52,622 nucleotides of DNA from Rhodococcus aetherivorans (GTDB taxonomy: Bacteria > Actinomycetota > Actinomycetes > Mycobacteriales > Mycobacteriaceae): assembly GCF_011058165.1 (NCBI RefSeq), contig NZ_JAALEG010000037.1, positions 1 through 52,622 on the forward strand. Direction: 5' to 3'. Every line of letters begins with the position of its first letter. Position 1 is the first letter of the stretch. The notes under the pieces were generated by a model. It was given only the letters and a program-made list of their open reading frames with translations, ran no database searches and was not told where the DNA came from. A program made the position numbers and the translations under genes. Positions 40,960 through 49,267 of this stretch are shown here, piece by piece.

Positions 40960-42645
40960 TCAGCCGGCGGGCAGGTCGCGCACGTACCGGCCGGGAGCGG
41001 CGTCGAGCGCGGGATGCTGCGCACTGCCGGGTGCGTCCGGCGCGGCGGTTTCCTCCCCGCCGCGGGCGAGCACCCAGTCGGCCCAGGCCTGCCACCAGCT
41101 GCCCTGCTGCCGCTCGGCGTTCTCGAGCCAGGCATCCGGGTCCGGGCCGGGTGTGCCCCCGGTCCAGTAGTGTGCCTTCGGATTGCCCGGCGGGTTGACC
41201 AGGCTGGCGATGTGCCCGGAGAAGCTGAGCGCGAATTCTGTTTCTCCACCGAGCAATTGGGTGGTGCGGTAGCAGTTGCGCCACGCGGTCAGATGGTCGG
41301 CGACGGCGCCCGAGACGAACGTGGGCACGGTGATCGACTTCAGGTCGACGGGCGTGCCCAGCACGGCGAGCCGGCCGGGCTCGACGAGCACGTTGTCACG
41401 GAAGATGTCGAGGAACTGACCGTGCAGGGCGCCGGGCAGGTTGGTGCCGTCGTCGTTCCAGGCGAGGATGTCGAAGGCCGGTGGGGTGCGACCCATGAGG
41501 TAGTTGTTGACGACGTAGTTGAACACCAGGTCGTTCGGGCGCATCCAGGTGAACGCGGACCCCATGTCGCGGGCGCTGATGATGCCCTTGCGGCGGGACC
41601 GGCCCTTGGCGAACCGGATCAGGCCGGGCCGGGCGAACGCGCCGAGCAGTGCCGGATCGCCGAAGTCCAGCATCGTCACCGCATAGGCCATGCTGTGCAC
41701 TCGGGTGTCGCCCTGCGCGGCAAGGTGATTGAGCACCGTGGTGGCGATGATCCCGCCGGCGCAGAAACCGATCAGGTTCACGTCGTCGCTGCCGGTGATC
41801 TCCCGCACCTCGTCGATCGCCCGGATCACCCGGCCCGCGTACGTGTCGAAGTCCCAGTCGCCCTGCTCGGCGGTGGGATTGCGCCACGACAGCAGGAAGG
41901 TCTGCAGGCCCCGGCTCACGCTGTACTCGACGAAGCTGCGTCCCGGCCGCAGGTCCAGGAAGTAGTACCGGCCGATCGGCGGGGGCACCACGAGCACCGG
42001 CCGGCGGCGGACCGTCTCCGTGGTCGGGGTGTACTGCAGCACCTCGGCGACCTCGTCGCGGGAGATCACCGCACCCGGGGTCACCGCAAGGTCCTTCCCG
42101 ACGGTGAAGGCGCCGCGCTGGACCATCGACGGCATGCCCCGGTTCTCGATCAGATCGGAGACGAAGTGCTTGGTGCCGCGTGCGAGGCTCAGTCCGGCGG
42201 TGTCGAACGCCTCCTTCAGCGCCGCAGGGTTGGTCCACAGGTAGTTCGTCGGGGCCAGGGCCGCGGTGAGGATGTCGGCGGCGAACCTGGCCTCGGCCGT
42301 GCGTCGCGGGCCGATCGCGCGACCGACCTCGTCGACGACTCCGTCGACGGCCTCGGTTGCCGCCAGGTAGGTCTGCCCGAGCCGGCGGTAGGCGGGGTTC
42401 GCACTCCACGCCGAGTCGGCGAACCGGCGGTCTCCCTTTGCCGGAGCCACCGTCGACCGGCCGACGGCGATCTTCGCCAGTTCCCTGCCGAACGACACGC
42501 CGTGCCGGGCCACCGCCCGACCGTGACCGAACACGTCGGCCAGGGCGCCGACGGCCGGCCCGAGCCTCGGTGGCGCGACGTCCTCGCCACCCCCGATCGA
42601 CTCCTCGACGCTCTCACCGATCACGGTTCGTGCCTGGACCATCAT
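40960..42645 (-). CDS. phaC: Poly(3-hydroxyalkanoate) synthase, class I-like PhaC
   Basis: A 561-residue PHA synthase. The lipase-box-like 'LIGFCAGGII' places the catalytic Cys at residue 295. The catalytic Asp450 is in 'SGAVADHLTAW', and His478 is in 'SFSGHIASLVNPPGN'. 'DLRPGRSFVEYSVSRGLQTFLLSWRNP' and 'NDLVFNYVVNNYLMGRTPPAFDILAWNDD' (quoted in part as family hallmarks) are present. It polymerises (R)-3-hydroxyacyl-CoA on the granule surface. No phaA, phaB, phaP or phaZ lies next to it. GGGAGG precedes ATG 42645, and direct repeats lie in the promoter region. PHA storage is common in Rhodococcus. Confidence 0.93.
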   Translation of the reverse strand: MMVQARTVIGESVEESIGGGEDVAPPRLGPAVGALADVFGHGRAVARHGVSFGRELAKIAVGRSTVAPAKGDRRFADSAWSANPAYRRLGQTYLAATEAVDGVVDEVGRAIGPRRTAEARFAADILTAALAPTNYLWTNPAALKEAFDTAGLSLARGTKHFVSDLIENRGMPSMVQRGAFTVGKDLAVTPGAVISRDEVAEVLQYTPTTETVRRRPVLVVPPPIGRYYFLDLRPGRSFVEYSVSRGLQTFLLSWRNPTAEQGDWDFDTYAGRVIRAIDEVREITGSDDVNLIGFCAGGIIATTVLNHLAAQGDTRVHSMAYAVTMLDFGDPALLGAFARPGLIRFAKGRSRRKGIISARDMGSAFTWMRPNDLVFNYVVNNYLMGRTPPAFDILAWNDDGTNLPGALHGQFLDIFRDNVLVEPGRLAVLGTPVDLKSITVPTFVSGAVADHLTAWRNCYRTTQLLGGETEFALSFSGHIASLVNPPGNPKAHYWTGGTPGPDPDAWLENAERQQGSWWQAWADWVLARGGEETAAPDAPGSAQHPALDAAPGRYVRDLPAG

Positions 42646-42716
42646 GCGCCTCCCTTCGACTCCTGGATTGTCTCACCGAATTGATGCTGTGACGTCCAAC
42701 AGTATCGAATTACATT

Positions 42717-42740
42717 AGGCGGTAAGACATTCAGGCGGTA
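42717..42740. promoter_or_regulatory. Direct repeats upstream of phaC
   Basis: AGGCGGTA occurs at 42717-42724 and 42733-42740, 16 bp apart, within a locally AT-rich stretch 75 bases before the phaC start. It may be a regulator site for phaC. Confidence 0.4.
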
Positions 42741-42755
42741 TGTATCCATCTCGGC

Positions 42756-43020
42756 ATGACGCGGCCGCTCAGGGGCCGGCGCCGGCGAACCGGGACGAGC
42801 GTCCAGTTCCACGCCCGCGAGCCGGAGGTGACGGTCGAGACCGCCGCGGACGAGTTCGCTCGGGTGGCGGACACCGCGCCCCCTGCGGCCCTGAGGCCGC
42901 AGCCCAGGCTCGTCGGCTCGACCAGGTCCCGGAGATGGTCGTCGATGCCGTGCATCTGCTCGAGGATGTTCCGTCGAGGAGATCGAGGTGGTGCTCGATT
43001 ACGACCTGAGGCTACCGCCG
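42756..43020 (+). pseudogene. Frameshifted small gene remnant, family unknown
   Basis: Coding-like peptide pieces appear in order in different frames: 'MTRPLRGRRRRTGTSVQFHAR' then 'VTVETAADEFARVADTAP' (42756 onward), 'DQVPEMVVDAVHLLEDV' (about 42930-42980), then 'VEEIEVVLDYDLRLPP' (about 42971-43020). Joined by two frameshifts they would give a plausible ~90-residue acidic protein. I cannot name the family. As it stands no continuous protein can be made. It is the first of several broken genes in this part of the window. Confidence 0.45.
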
Positions 43021-43530
43021 TCCCGTCGCTGTCCTGACAGCCGAGTCCGGCAGCCGCGTTTCGGCCCAGCCGTGGTTTCCGGCGAGGGTCCGCTCCGTGA
43101 GACGCCCGGCTCGGGTCTCGAGCAGATTCCTCGGAAACGCGGGCGAAGCCCTACCGCCAGGGGCACACTCGAGACAGGACTCCGTCTTCCCCGGTCCGGA
43201 CCGGGGAAGAGGGTTGAGGGCAGGCCGTCGTCCGTGAGGAGCAGCACCCTGTTCGGGTAAGACCACACCGTCAACTACGCCACGTGCTTGTGAGCCCGCG
43301 GGAGGAGCCGGGACGCGCGTCGCCCTCCTCGTGGCGGCGCGATCGCTCGGGTTCCGCCATCTCACGGCCCGGACCACCCCAGTTGCGGCGCAGAAGACTC
43401 CGCGCCCAGTGATCGGCGCAATGCTGTCCGGCCTTGCGTCGGAGATTCGGCGGCCGTATCGAGAGATGCGACGTCGAGAAATGACCACGGCATGCCCGGC
43501 CTGACCTGACCGCAGAAGGGGAACCGGTTC
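43021..43530. other. Gene-free stretch in the decaying zone
   Basis: About 510 bp with no convincing gene on either strand. It contains the 26-bp palindrome at 43185-43210. The minus-strand frame with 'MTVWSYPNRVLLLTDDGLPS' near 43274 has weak coding character and no known match. Confidence 0.45.
43185..43210. repeat. Perfect 26-bp palindrome without loop
   Basis: The half-site TCTTCCCCGGTCC at 43185-43197 is followed directly by its exact reverse complement at 43198-43210. No gene ends nearby, so a terminator role is doubtful. It may be an operator, a recombination or transposon target, or the end of a lost element. Confidence 0.75.
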
Positions 43531-44328
43531 GTGTACCGACCGACGTTGCGTCGCCGTCGCCCGCGGTGCCGTGCCCGACCGGCGCCTTCTCCACGGCCCG
43601 GTCCGTTGACCGCGAACGATCTCGTCCTGCGAGGCACCACTGCCGCCGATCTCGACGCCACAGCGCAACTGCACATCGAGCAGCTGCCTGTCGGGTTCTT
43701 CCCCGCTCTGGGGCCGCGTTTCATGCGTCGCTGGCACAGGACATTCCTCGACTCACCGCATGCAGTGGCGTTCGTCGCGGAGCGTCGGTGCGACTCCGGC
43801 GAGGACGTGTGCGCCTTCCTGTTCGGATCGACCGACGAATCGGCACACATGCGGGCAGTGCTGGCCGACCGCCGCTGCATGCTGGCCCTGGCCTCGACCG
43901 CAGCCTTGTCGCTGCTGCATCACCCACCACTGGCGGTGCGGTTCCTGCGCACACGGGCGGGGCCGTGGACCCGACGCCTTCTTCGCACGATCACCTCACG
44001 GCCTGCCGCGCACTCGGCCCAGATCGATCCCGTGCCGGTAGCTCTGCTGGCCGCGGTCGCCGTCCGGCCGCCGCTGCGGGGTAGCGGCGTCGGTGCGTGC
44101 CTGGTCGAGCTGTTTCTCACCCGTGCGCACGAGCGGGGCGCTGCAACAGCCGAGCTGCTCACCAGCGCCGGCCCGGACGGCGCCGGCGCGTTCTACGAAC
44201 ACCTGGGATGGAGCCCGGTGCGAGAACACCTCACCCGCGACGGCGTCGCCGTACGCAGCTATCGCCACCCCGTCGTGCCTCCGGCCCGCCCCGACAGTTT
44301 CTGCGACCGGTGCGGGACAGATCCCTGA
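43531..44328 (+). CDS. GNAT-family N-acetyltransferase with long central insertion
   Basis: A 265-residue protein. 'LVLRGTTAADLDATAQLHIEQLPVGFFPALGPRFMRRW' (in part) resembles the start of GNATs acting on sugar-nucleotide or lipid-linked amines. 'AVAVRPPLRGSGVGACLVELFL' is the acetyl-CoA loop, and 'ELLTSAGPDGAGAFYEHLGW' is motif B. Between them, residues ~110-165 form an Arg/Leu-rich insertion ('LASTAALSLLHHPPLAVRFLRTRAG') that may lie on the membrane. GTG 43531 is preceded by GAAGGGG. Its stop shares one base with the start of the lipoprotein gene, so the two are coupled, suggesting a cell-envelope substrate. Confidence 0.85.
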   Translation: MYRPTLRRRRPRCRARPAPSPRPGPLTANDLVLRGTTAADLDATAQLHIEQLPVGFFPALGPRFMRRWHRTFLDSPHAVAFVAERRCDSGEDVCAFLFGSTDESAHMRAVLADRRCMLALASTAALSLLHHPPLAVRFLRTRAGPWTRRLLRTITSRPAAHSAQIDPVPVALLAAVAVRPPLRGSGVGACLVELFLTRAHERGAATAELLTSAGPDGAGAFYEHLGWSPVREHLTRDGVAVRSYRHPVVPPARPDSFCDRCGTDP

Positions 44329-45338
44329 TGAATCTGACCCGGCGTCAGCTGTTGACGTTGCTGACCGCGGGCTCGGCCGCCGCAGTGGCATCGTGCGCCG
44401 TCGAGTCGACCCCGTCCGAACCTGCGCACCCGGCAACCACGCCGACACCGCAGCAACCTCACCCTGGTCCCGGAGCCGGCCCACTTCGTTCTCCGTTGTC
44501 CGCCGACGCGAGTCGCTGGCGGCCGGCCCCAGGCGAAGTGTCCCCGGAGATCAAGCGCACCGCGGCGGCGTTTCTGGAAACCGCCGGCAACTGGAGCGAC
44601 GACGGGACGGCCGTCGACAACCTCGTCCGGGCCGGCGCGTCACCGGCGGCGGCAGCGACCGCGTCCGTCCTCCAACCGTCCACCGCCCGCGCCGGGGAAC
44701 TGACCGTGGTCTATCCGCAGTACGGCGGGCTGGCCCGCGACACCGCGGCGGTGATCGCCTTGGTCGGTCAGAACCTGCGCACCGTCTCGGGGCCCTGGAT
44801 CCGAGAACTCGTCGTGGACGTGCGGCTGGCCCGAGAACCCGGCGGCAACTGGACCGTCGAGCGACTCGTCCCACCGACCTCGCTGGGTTCGCCGCTGCCG
44901 TTGACCGACACGGCCGCAGCGGTGCTCGCCGACCCGAAGATCGTCCTGCCGGACCCCGCCCGGAGCGACGTCCGCACCGGCAGGATCGACACCCAGCTGC
45001 TGGCGATACTTCACGCACTGTCCCGGGAGTTCACCCTGACGATCCAGGTGATGCATACCGGCCATATCCAGACGGTGTTTCCGACCGCGCGGGTGTCCAA
45101 CCACGCCGTCGGACGAGCCGTGGACATCCGCGAGATCGACGGTCGGCCGGTGGTCGCCCCGGCCGGTGACGATCGACCGCTTCGGCTGATGCGGCGAGCC
45201 GCCGAGTTGGGGGCCACCGAGGTCGGTGGACCTGTCGACCTCAACGGAGTACGCAAGGGCTTCTTCTCCGACCGCGTCCACCACGATCACATCCACCTCG
45301 GTATCACCCCCGGCGACCCGCCGGCGCACCTGCGGTAG
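44328..45338 (+). CDS. Lipoprotein with M15-like (D,D-carboxypeptidase/peptidase) C-terminal domain
   Basis: A 336-residue protein with a twin-arginine lipoprotein signal: 'MNLTRRQLLTLLTAGSAAAVASC', Cys at residue 23. A Pro/Thr-rich linker leads to a ~100-residue domain of unknown type. From about residue 230 the zinc-peptidase pattern appears: 'MHTGHIQ', 'SNHAVGRAVDI' (SxHxxGxAxD) and 'FFSDRVHHDHIHLGI' (HxxH-type second site). This fits M15/VanY-like or LAS-family cell-wall peptidases. It would act outside the membrane on peptidoglycan stems. Coupling to the preceding GNAT suggests a two-gene envelope-modifying unit. It lacks an obvious terminator. Confidence 0.82.
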   Translation: MNLTRRQLLTLLTAGSAAAVASCAVESTPSEPAHPATTPTPQQPHPGPGAGPLRSPLSADASRWRPAPGEVSPEIKRTAAAFLETAGNWSDDGTAVDNLVRAGASPAAAATASVLQPSTARAGELTVVYPQYGGLARDTAAVIALVGQNLRTVSGPWIRELVVDVRLAREPGGNWTVERLVPPTSLGSPLPLTDTAAAVLADPKIVLPDPARSDVRTGRIDTQLLAILHALSREFTLTIQVMHTGHIQTVFPTARVSNHAVGRAVDIREIDGRPVVAPAGDDRPLRLMRRAAELGATEVGGPVDLNGVRKGFFSDRVHHDHIHLGITPGDPPAHLR

Positions 45339-45404
45339 GGTGCTCGTCCCTGCAGGAGCTGCACCAGGTCACCGCATCGGGCATCCACAACAGCGGCTTC
45401 TGCT

Positions 45405-45620
45405 TTGCCCGCAGATGGTGGTAGGTCGGACCGTCGTTCCATCGCCGAAGCACGCCAGGCGCGCACCCGGGTCGAAGCAGCCGCTCGCGCGCAGGAGCAG
45501 GCTGCGCGGGCGGCGGTGGTGCATCTGCGCCGCCCTGGGCTGTCGGTGCGGGATATCGCAGTGATCCTCGGTGTCAGTCCGCAACGGGATTCGCAGCTCG
45601 ACCGTGAGGCGGTCCGAAAA
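45405..45620 (+). pseudogene. HicB-like antitoxin C-terminal remnant
   Basis: The segment 'ARTRVEAAARAQEQAARAAVVHLRRPGLSVRDIAVILGVSPQRDSQLDREAV' (shown here only as a region, 45462-45614) contains the helix-turn-helix 'GLSVRDIAVILGVSPQR' seen at the C-terminus of HicB-like antitoxins of actinobacteria. The N-terminal ribbon domain is missing and the frame then continues into unrelated sequence. No HicA-like toxin frame is visible on either side. It is best read as the broken end of a lost toxin-antitoxin module. Confidence 0.5.
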
Positions 45621-45636
45621 GCGAGTTTCTCGCTTT
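45618..45636. terminator. AT-containing hairpin, AAAGCGAG-ttt-CTCGCTTT
   Basis: Perfect 8-bp arms with a 3-nt loop lie just after the HicB-like remnant. The stem is less GC-rich than local DNA. It probably ended transcription of the lost module. Confidence 0.55.
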
Positions 45637-45781
45637 CATGTCGGTGCGAGGGAGCCATGGGCCGTATGGTCCTGGGCGCTCGTCGTATCGGACGGTGCGG
45701 CTGTCGCCAGCGGCAGGGAGGTGGTCGACCGGAAGGCCGAAACGATGCCGGTCGGGCCGGAGCGATTATCGTCGGCACTCG

Positions 45782-46480
45782 ATGGACACCGTCTGGGACG
45801 AACACGCGGTGCGGGCGCTGCGTGCCGCTCTGCACACGAGTACCGACACGGTCCTCGATCTGGTGCGGGGACGACCCGCCGATGCGGTCTTGCAGTTGAT
45901 CGGAGACGCGCTCGTCGCGGCCGTCGACGATCGGCTGCCCGGAGCGCGGGAGGTGGCCGCCCGGTGCGCCGCGGCGCTGCACGTGCGTGGCTGGACCGGA
46001 GACGCGGAGCTCGCCGACCAGCTCGAGGCCGCACTGGCCCGGGCCACTCCGATGCTCCGGCCACTGGCGGTCGATCTCGACGAGCTGTCCTCGCTGCTCG
46101 AAGGCGATGTCGTCTACGGCGGCGGCCGTCTCGACCTCGAGACCGGGCACACGTGGCCGGCCATGGTCATCGACGAGATGTCCGACGACGACGCGGACGG
46201 CGACCCCGACCGCTGGTTGTTCGTCGAGTGCGTCGGATCGCGCCCCGGTTACCGCGACATGGAGGTGTTCCTCGACTCGGTGGCCGATCCCGCCCTGGCC
46301 GAGCAGCTGCGCATCGCGCTCGGCGGACGAGGCGCTTTCCGCCGCTTCAAGGACGTGCTCTCGCAGTCGCCCAACGAGTTTCACCGGTATCGGCTGTTCT
46401 CGGACGAACGCAGAGCTGGTCGCGCCCGCCCATGGCTCACAGACCAGGGGTATCGGGTACGTCCCCGCCATATCGGATAG
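45782..46480 (+). CDS. UPF0158-family protein
   Basis: A 232-residue protein. The C-terminal half matches UPF0158: 'DRWLFVECVGSRPGYRDMEVFLDSV', 'LGGRGAFRRFKDVLSQSPNEF' and 'RARPWLTDQGYRV'. The N-terminal ~90 residues ('WDEHAVRALRAALHTSTDTVLDLV') are helical and unassigned. No biochemical function is known for this family. ATG 45782 is favoured because coding character starts there; sequence further upstream in the same frame is Arg/Gly-rich. It is one of few intact genes in this zone and has no clear operon partner. Confidence 0.78.
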   Translation: MDTVWDEHAVRALRAALHTSTDTVLDLVRGRPADAVLQLIGDALVAAVDDRLPGAREVAARCAAALHVRGWTGDAELADQLEAALARATPMLRPLAVDLDELSSLLEGDVVYGGGRLDLETGHTWPAMVIDEMSDDDADGDPDRWLFVECVGSRPGYRDMEVFLDSVADPALAEQLRIALGGRGAFRRFKDVLSQSPNEFHRYRLFSDERRAGRARPWLTDQGYRVRPRHIG

Positions 46481-46532
46481 GTACCGGGCTCGCGGAGCAC
46501 GAGACGGGCCCGGAGTCGAGTCCTCTGACAGC

Positions 46533-46909
46533 GTGCTCGTCGGCGATCTGCGTCATTTCCTCGAGCTGCCGGACGAGGCTCCCGGCCCGGCGCGCCGTCT
46601 CGCCGAGCAGTTGGGTGCGCCGGTGCGGGCCGCCGCCGCCGGGAATCGGGGTCCGCTGGGTCAGTGCGCTGCCGTGCCGAGGAGCCCGGTGCACCACCTC
46701 CGGATCCCGGACGAGGTGGCCACGACACTGTGGAGCTCATGCTGCTCGATACCGACTGCGAACGGGCCGTCTTCCGCGCGTACGTCCGCGGCATCACGAC
46801 GCGCCACCCGACGATCGTCGAACGACGCGCCCCCTGGCGCGCCGACGTCGGACCGGGATGGACCCGGCCTGCCCGTCGCGCGGCTTCGGTATACGGCGAC
46901 ACCGGATAA
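46533..46909 (+). pseudogene. Frameshifted remnant of a small actinobacterial hypothetical gene
   Basis: From GTG 46533 the frame reads 'VLVGDLRHFLELPDEAPGPARRLAEQLG' (in part), a recognisable start of a small actinobacterial protein that normally continues with a 'WVSALPCRRRPG'-like segment. Here 'VRWVSALPCRGA' appears in a different frame at about 46655-46690. A third frame then gives 'VELMLLDTDCERAVFRAYVRGITTRHPTI'-like sequence from 46731. At least two frameshifts are needed, so the gene is broken. The family function is unknown to me. Confidence 0.55.
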
Positions 46910-47116
46910 AGTGTTTGACTGCAGAGCATTACAGCACTTTTCCTATCGTCCTTCTGGGGCCGGTTGAGCGTAACCCGGAAAACGCCCACCACCGTTCGTC
47001 CGGGCCGGCGGCCGAGCTCAACCACACCGGCACGCCCCCGCGCCGTCGGCGGCGTGCACGGGTAAGCGCTGTTCATCCGGAAGAGAACCGATTTGCGTTC
47101 CATCTCAACGGGTTTG

Positions 47117-47456
47117 GTGTATCGCCCGGATGTGGTCGGTCAGTGCACCTCACGGACGTTCACCGAGGCACGGACCGAATCGGGCATCGCCGGCTCGATC
47201 GGTGGCGTCAAGGACGCCCTCGACAACGCGATGAGGGAACCGACCGTAGGGCTCTACAAGATCGAATTGATCCACCGGGACCGATTGTGGTCCGTGCGGA
47301 CGCAAGCGGAGAAGTGGAGACGGAAACCGCGGAGCGGGTGCGCTGGTCAACGCGGACCGGCTGCATTCGTCGATCGGATACCGCTCGCCGATCGACTACG
47401 AGACACGCTCTCGCGAACCCCGTCCCACCGCCGCCTCAGGCCTCGAGGTGGCCTGA
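47117..47456 (+). mobile_element. IS3-family transposase (OrfB) C-terminal remnant
   Basis: The peptides 'TFTEARTESGIAGSIGGVKDALDNAMREPTVGLYKIELI' (region 47156-47270) match the end of IS3-type DDE transposases, where 'SIGSVGDAYDNALAE' with the catalytic Glu is usual; here it reads 'NAMREPT'. In another frame follows 'ADRLHSSIGYRSPIDYE' (about 47358-47405), the standard C-terminus, ending at a stop at 47454-47456. Intervening sequence is scrambled. The N-terminal catalytic part and OrfA are missing and no terminal inverted repeats were found. It is an immobile relic. Confidence 0.8.
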
Positions 47457-47536
47457 ACGAGGTCTCCACTCGATCCAGGCCGGTTCATCGTGCCGTCGGC
47501 AGCTACTTCTCGCGGGCCCGAGTGCGACGGGCTACC

Positions 47537-48412
47537 TCAGGCGCCGGCGCTCGGCCCGCGGAGGTATCTGCCGAGGTAACTCTCGTCGAGGGCGAGTGCT
47601 TTGGTGATCGTCGCGGCACCCACGATCACCATCGACAGCGCGAACAGCCAGCTGATCGAGGTGAACACCACCCCCAGGGGACCGAACTTCGTCTCTGCTG
47701 TGGCTGTAAGCTTCGGCAGCACGATCCGACCTGCGGCACGGACCACCGTGAGGCCTGACGCGGTGAGCATCCCGGTGGCCCACAGCACGCGACCGGACAA
47801 CGCGCCCCTGGTGAGCAGATACGGGCACACGGTCCACACGACCGCCCACACCGCCAGTTCGCCGAGGATCGCCAGCGACCTGCCGACGAAGTGCGGACCG
47901 GACACCTGCCGTATCACGCCGATCAGCGCAGCCGACGCAGCGACCAAGAGGAGGACCACCAGCCACCGCCAGGCATCGCGGGCGCTGATCGGCGGCACGT
48001 TCCAGATCTTTGCGTAGATCCGTGCCAGGGTCCGGGTGAATGATGTGCCGCTGATGGCGACCAGCAGCAATCCGAGGACACCGAATGCCGCGAAGGTCGG
48101 GTCGGTGGCGTCGTATTCGCTGGTCCAGGCCGACAGGTCGGTCGAGTCGATACCGAGTTGTTCCTCGATTGCGTGGGTGGCCAGATCCCAGTCACTGAAG
48201 ATCGAGGCGGCTATGATCAGCGGCAGTACCGAGGTGAAGATCTTGGCTGCGAGGCTCATCGATCGGTCGGCGAGCTCGATGTCGATGAGTCCGTCGATGA
48301 CACGCCGGACCGTCCGTCCCGGTGGTGTTCCCTGCAACCAGCCGTTCGCGGATTCGGTACGCGCGGCGAGGGCTTCTCGGCCCAGGGCGACTGACAGTTT
48401 GGTTGGACGCAC
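47537..48412 (-). CDS. YihY/virulence factor BrkB family membrane protein
   Basis: A 291-residue integral membrane protein. Family features are 'DIELADRSMSLAAKIFTSVLPLIIAASIFSDW' near the N-terminus (read as one amphipathic plus one membrane helix), 'FAAFGVLGLLLVAISGTSFTRTLARIYAKIWN', 'WRWLVVLLLVAASAALIGVI', 'LAVWAVVWTVCPYLL', and 'FTSISWLFALSMVIVGAATITKAL' at the end (each quoted in part). About six membrane helices are predicted. YihY proteins were once annotated as RNase BN; their real role is unclear, probably envelope-related. It starts at GTG 48412. It sits between an IS3 relic and small orphan genes and seems intact. Confidence 0.85.
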   Translation of the reverse strand: MRPTKLSVALGREALAARTESANGWLQGTPPGRTVRRVIDGLIDIELADRSMSLAAKIFTSVLPLIIAASIFSDWDLATHAIEEQLGIDSTDLSAWTSEYDATDPTFAAFGVLGLLLVAISGTSFTRTLARIYAKIWNVPPISARDAWRWLVVLLLVAASAALIGVIRQVSGPHFVGRSLAILGELAVWAVVWTVCPYLLTRGALSGRVLWATGMLTASGLTVVRAAGRIVLPKLTATAETKFGPLGVVFTSISWLFALSMVIVGAATITKALALDESYLGRYLRGPSAGA

Positions 48413-48693
48413 AGAGTCGACTCAACTCCACGATCAGGCGTTTGTCACCGCATCACCCGGCTCGGACTCCGGGATCCGAAACCGGGGTGGTGTGAGGGCG
48501 GTGTGCCACCTCCCGCGGTCGAATCGACGTCCACCCAGGGGCGATCTCGGGCGCCTGCATCCCCCGGACCGCCGACCCGGTCCCGCCGGCCGGCGACCCC
48601 GTCTCGTCGCGGCGGCAGTCTGCGACACCGGGCACGTCACCGACGGTGATCTCCTTGTTCCAGGCGTGACGCCGTGGGCCTGCGGGGCGGATA
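48413..48693. other. Gene-free spacer upstream of yihY and the 48694 gene
   Basis: About 280 bp without a convincing gene. It should contain the promoters of the two divergent genes, but I could not point to specific boxes. Confidence 0.4.
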
Positions 48694-49020
48694 ATGGCGG
48701 CGGGTGATCGGTGCTGGGCCGAGTCGAGGGCGGTCGGCATGCAGTGGCAGCAGCGTTGGGCGGTCGAGGGTGTACAGACCGGGGTTCTCATCGTGCGGTC
48801 TCTGGTCGCGGAGGCGCTCGAGGAGGTCCCCGCGGGAGTCGCACTGCGCGATGTTGCGCTGACCGACGATCTTCGGTGCCGCTACGAGCGTGCCCGCCGG
48901 TTGTTGGCCCGTGCGGTGGCCGAGGCGCGGGCGCTCGGTGTGGTGGTGGCCCCGGTAGCCGAACTCGACCCGGACCGGCTTTTTCGGACGCTGCGACCGG
49001 ATGAGTCGGGGACGAATTAG
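48694..49020 (+). CDS. Hypothetical protein, up to 108 residues
   Basis: A short helical protein: 'GVLIVRSLVAEALEEVPAGVALRDVALTDDLRCRYERARRLLARAVAEARALGVVVAPVAELDPDRLF' (described by region, residues ~30-97) is rich in Leu, Ala, Arg and Glu and would form two or three helices. The family is not recognised. ATG 48739 is an alternative start with GAGGG upstream, giving 93 residues. The end is defined by the TAG at 49018. Coding bias is good. It lies in the zone of decayed genes, so it could itself be a leftover. Confidence 0.5.
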   Translation: MAAGDRCWAESRAVGMQWQQRWAVEGVQTGVLIVRSLVAEALEEVPAGVALRDVALTDDLRCRYERARRLLARAVAEARALGVVVAPVAELDPDRLFRTLRPDESGTN

Positions 49021-49267
49021 AGCACCCGCCGGTCGGCCGGAGCCGACGGCGGCGCCCGTGCCGAGCCGGGCGGCGAGCAGCGCACCCGTGGGGACCACCG
49101 GCGCCGGAAGGACGCCGAGGGCTGGTCTTCCCTAGCGCATCCCGGTCACCGTGGAGCGGTGGTCCGTCGGTGGCATCCGGGCGGCCGGACTTCTGGAGTC
49201 CGACGGCGATGAGTTCGGCCGTGGTTTCAGTCTGTATCCACACCCGATCACCCGCTCTCGAGGAGAG

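Noticed and set aside
40510-42684. 724-codon plus-strand frame opposite phaC
   Set aside because: It is the antisense shadow of the PHA synthase, Gly/Val/Arg-rich and without motifs.
45405-45636. Functional HicAB-type toxin-antitoxin module
   Set aside because: Only the HTH end of the antitoxin is present and no toxin frame is seen on either side.
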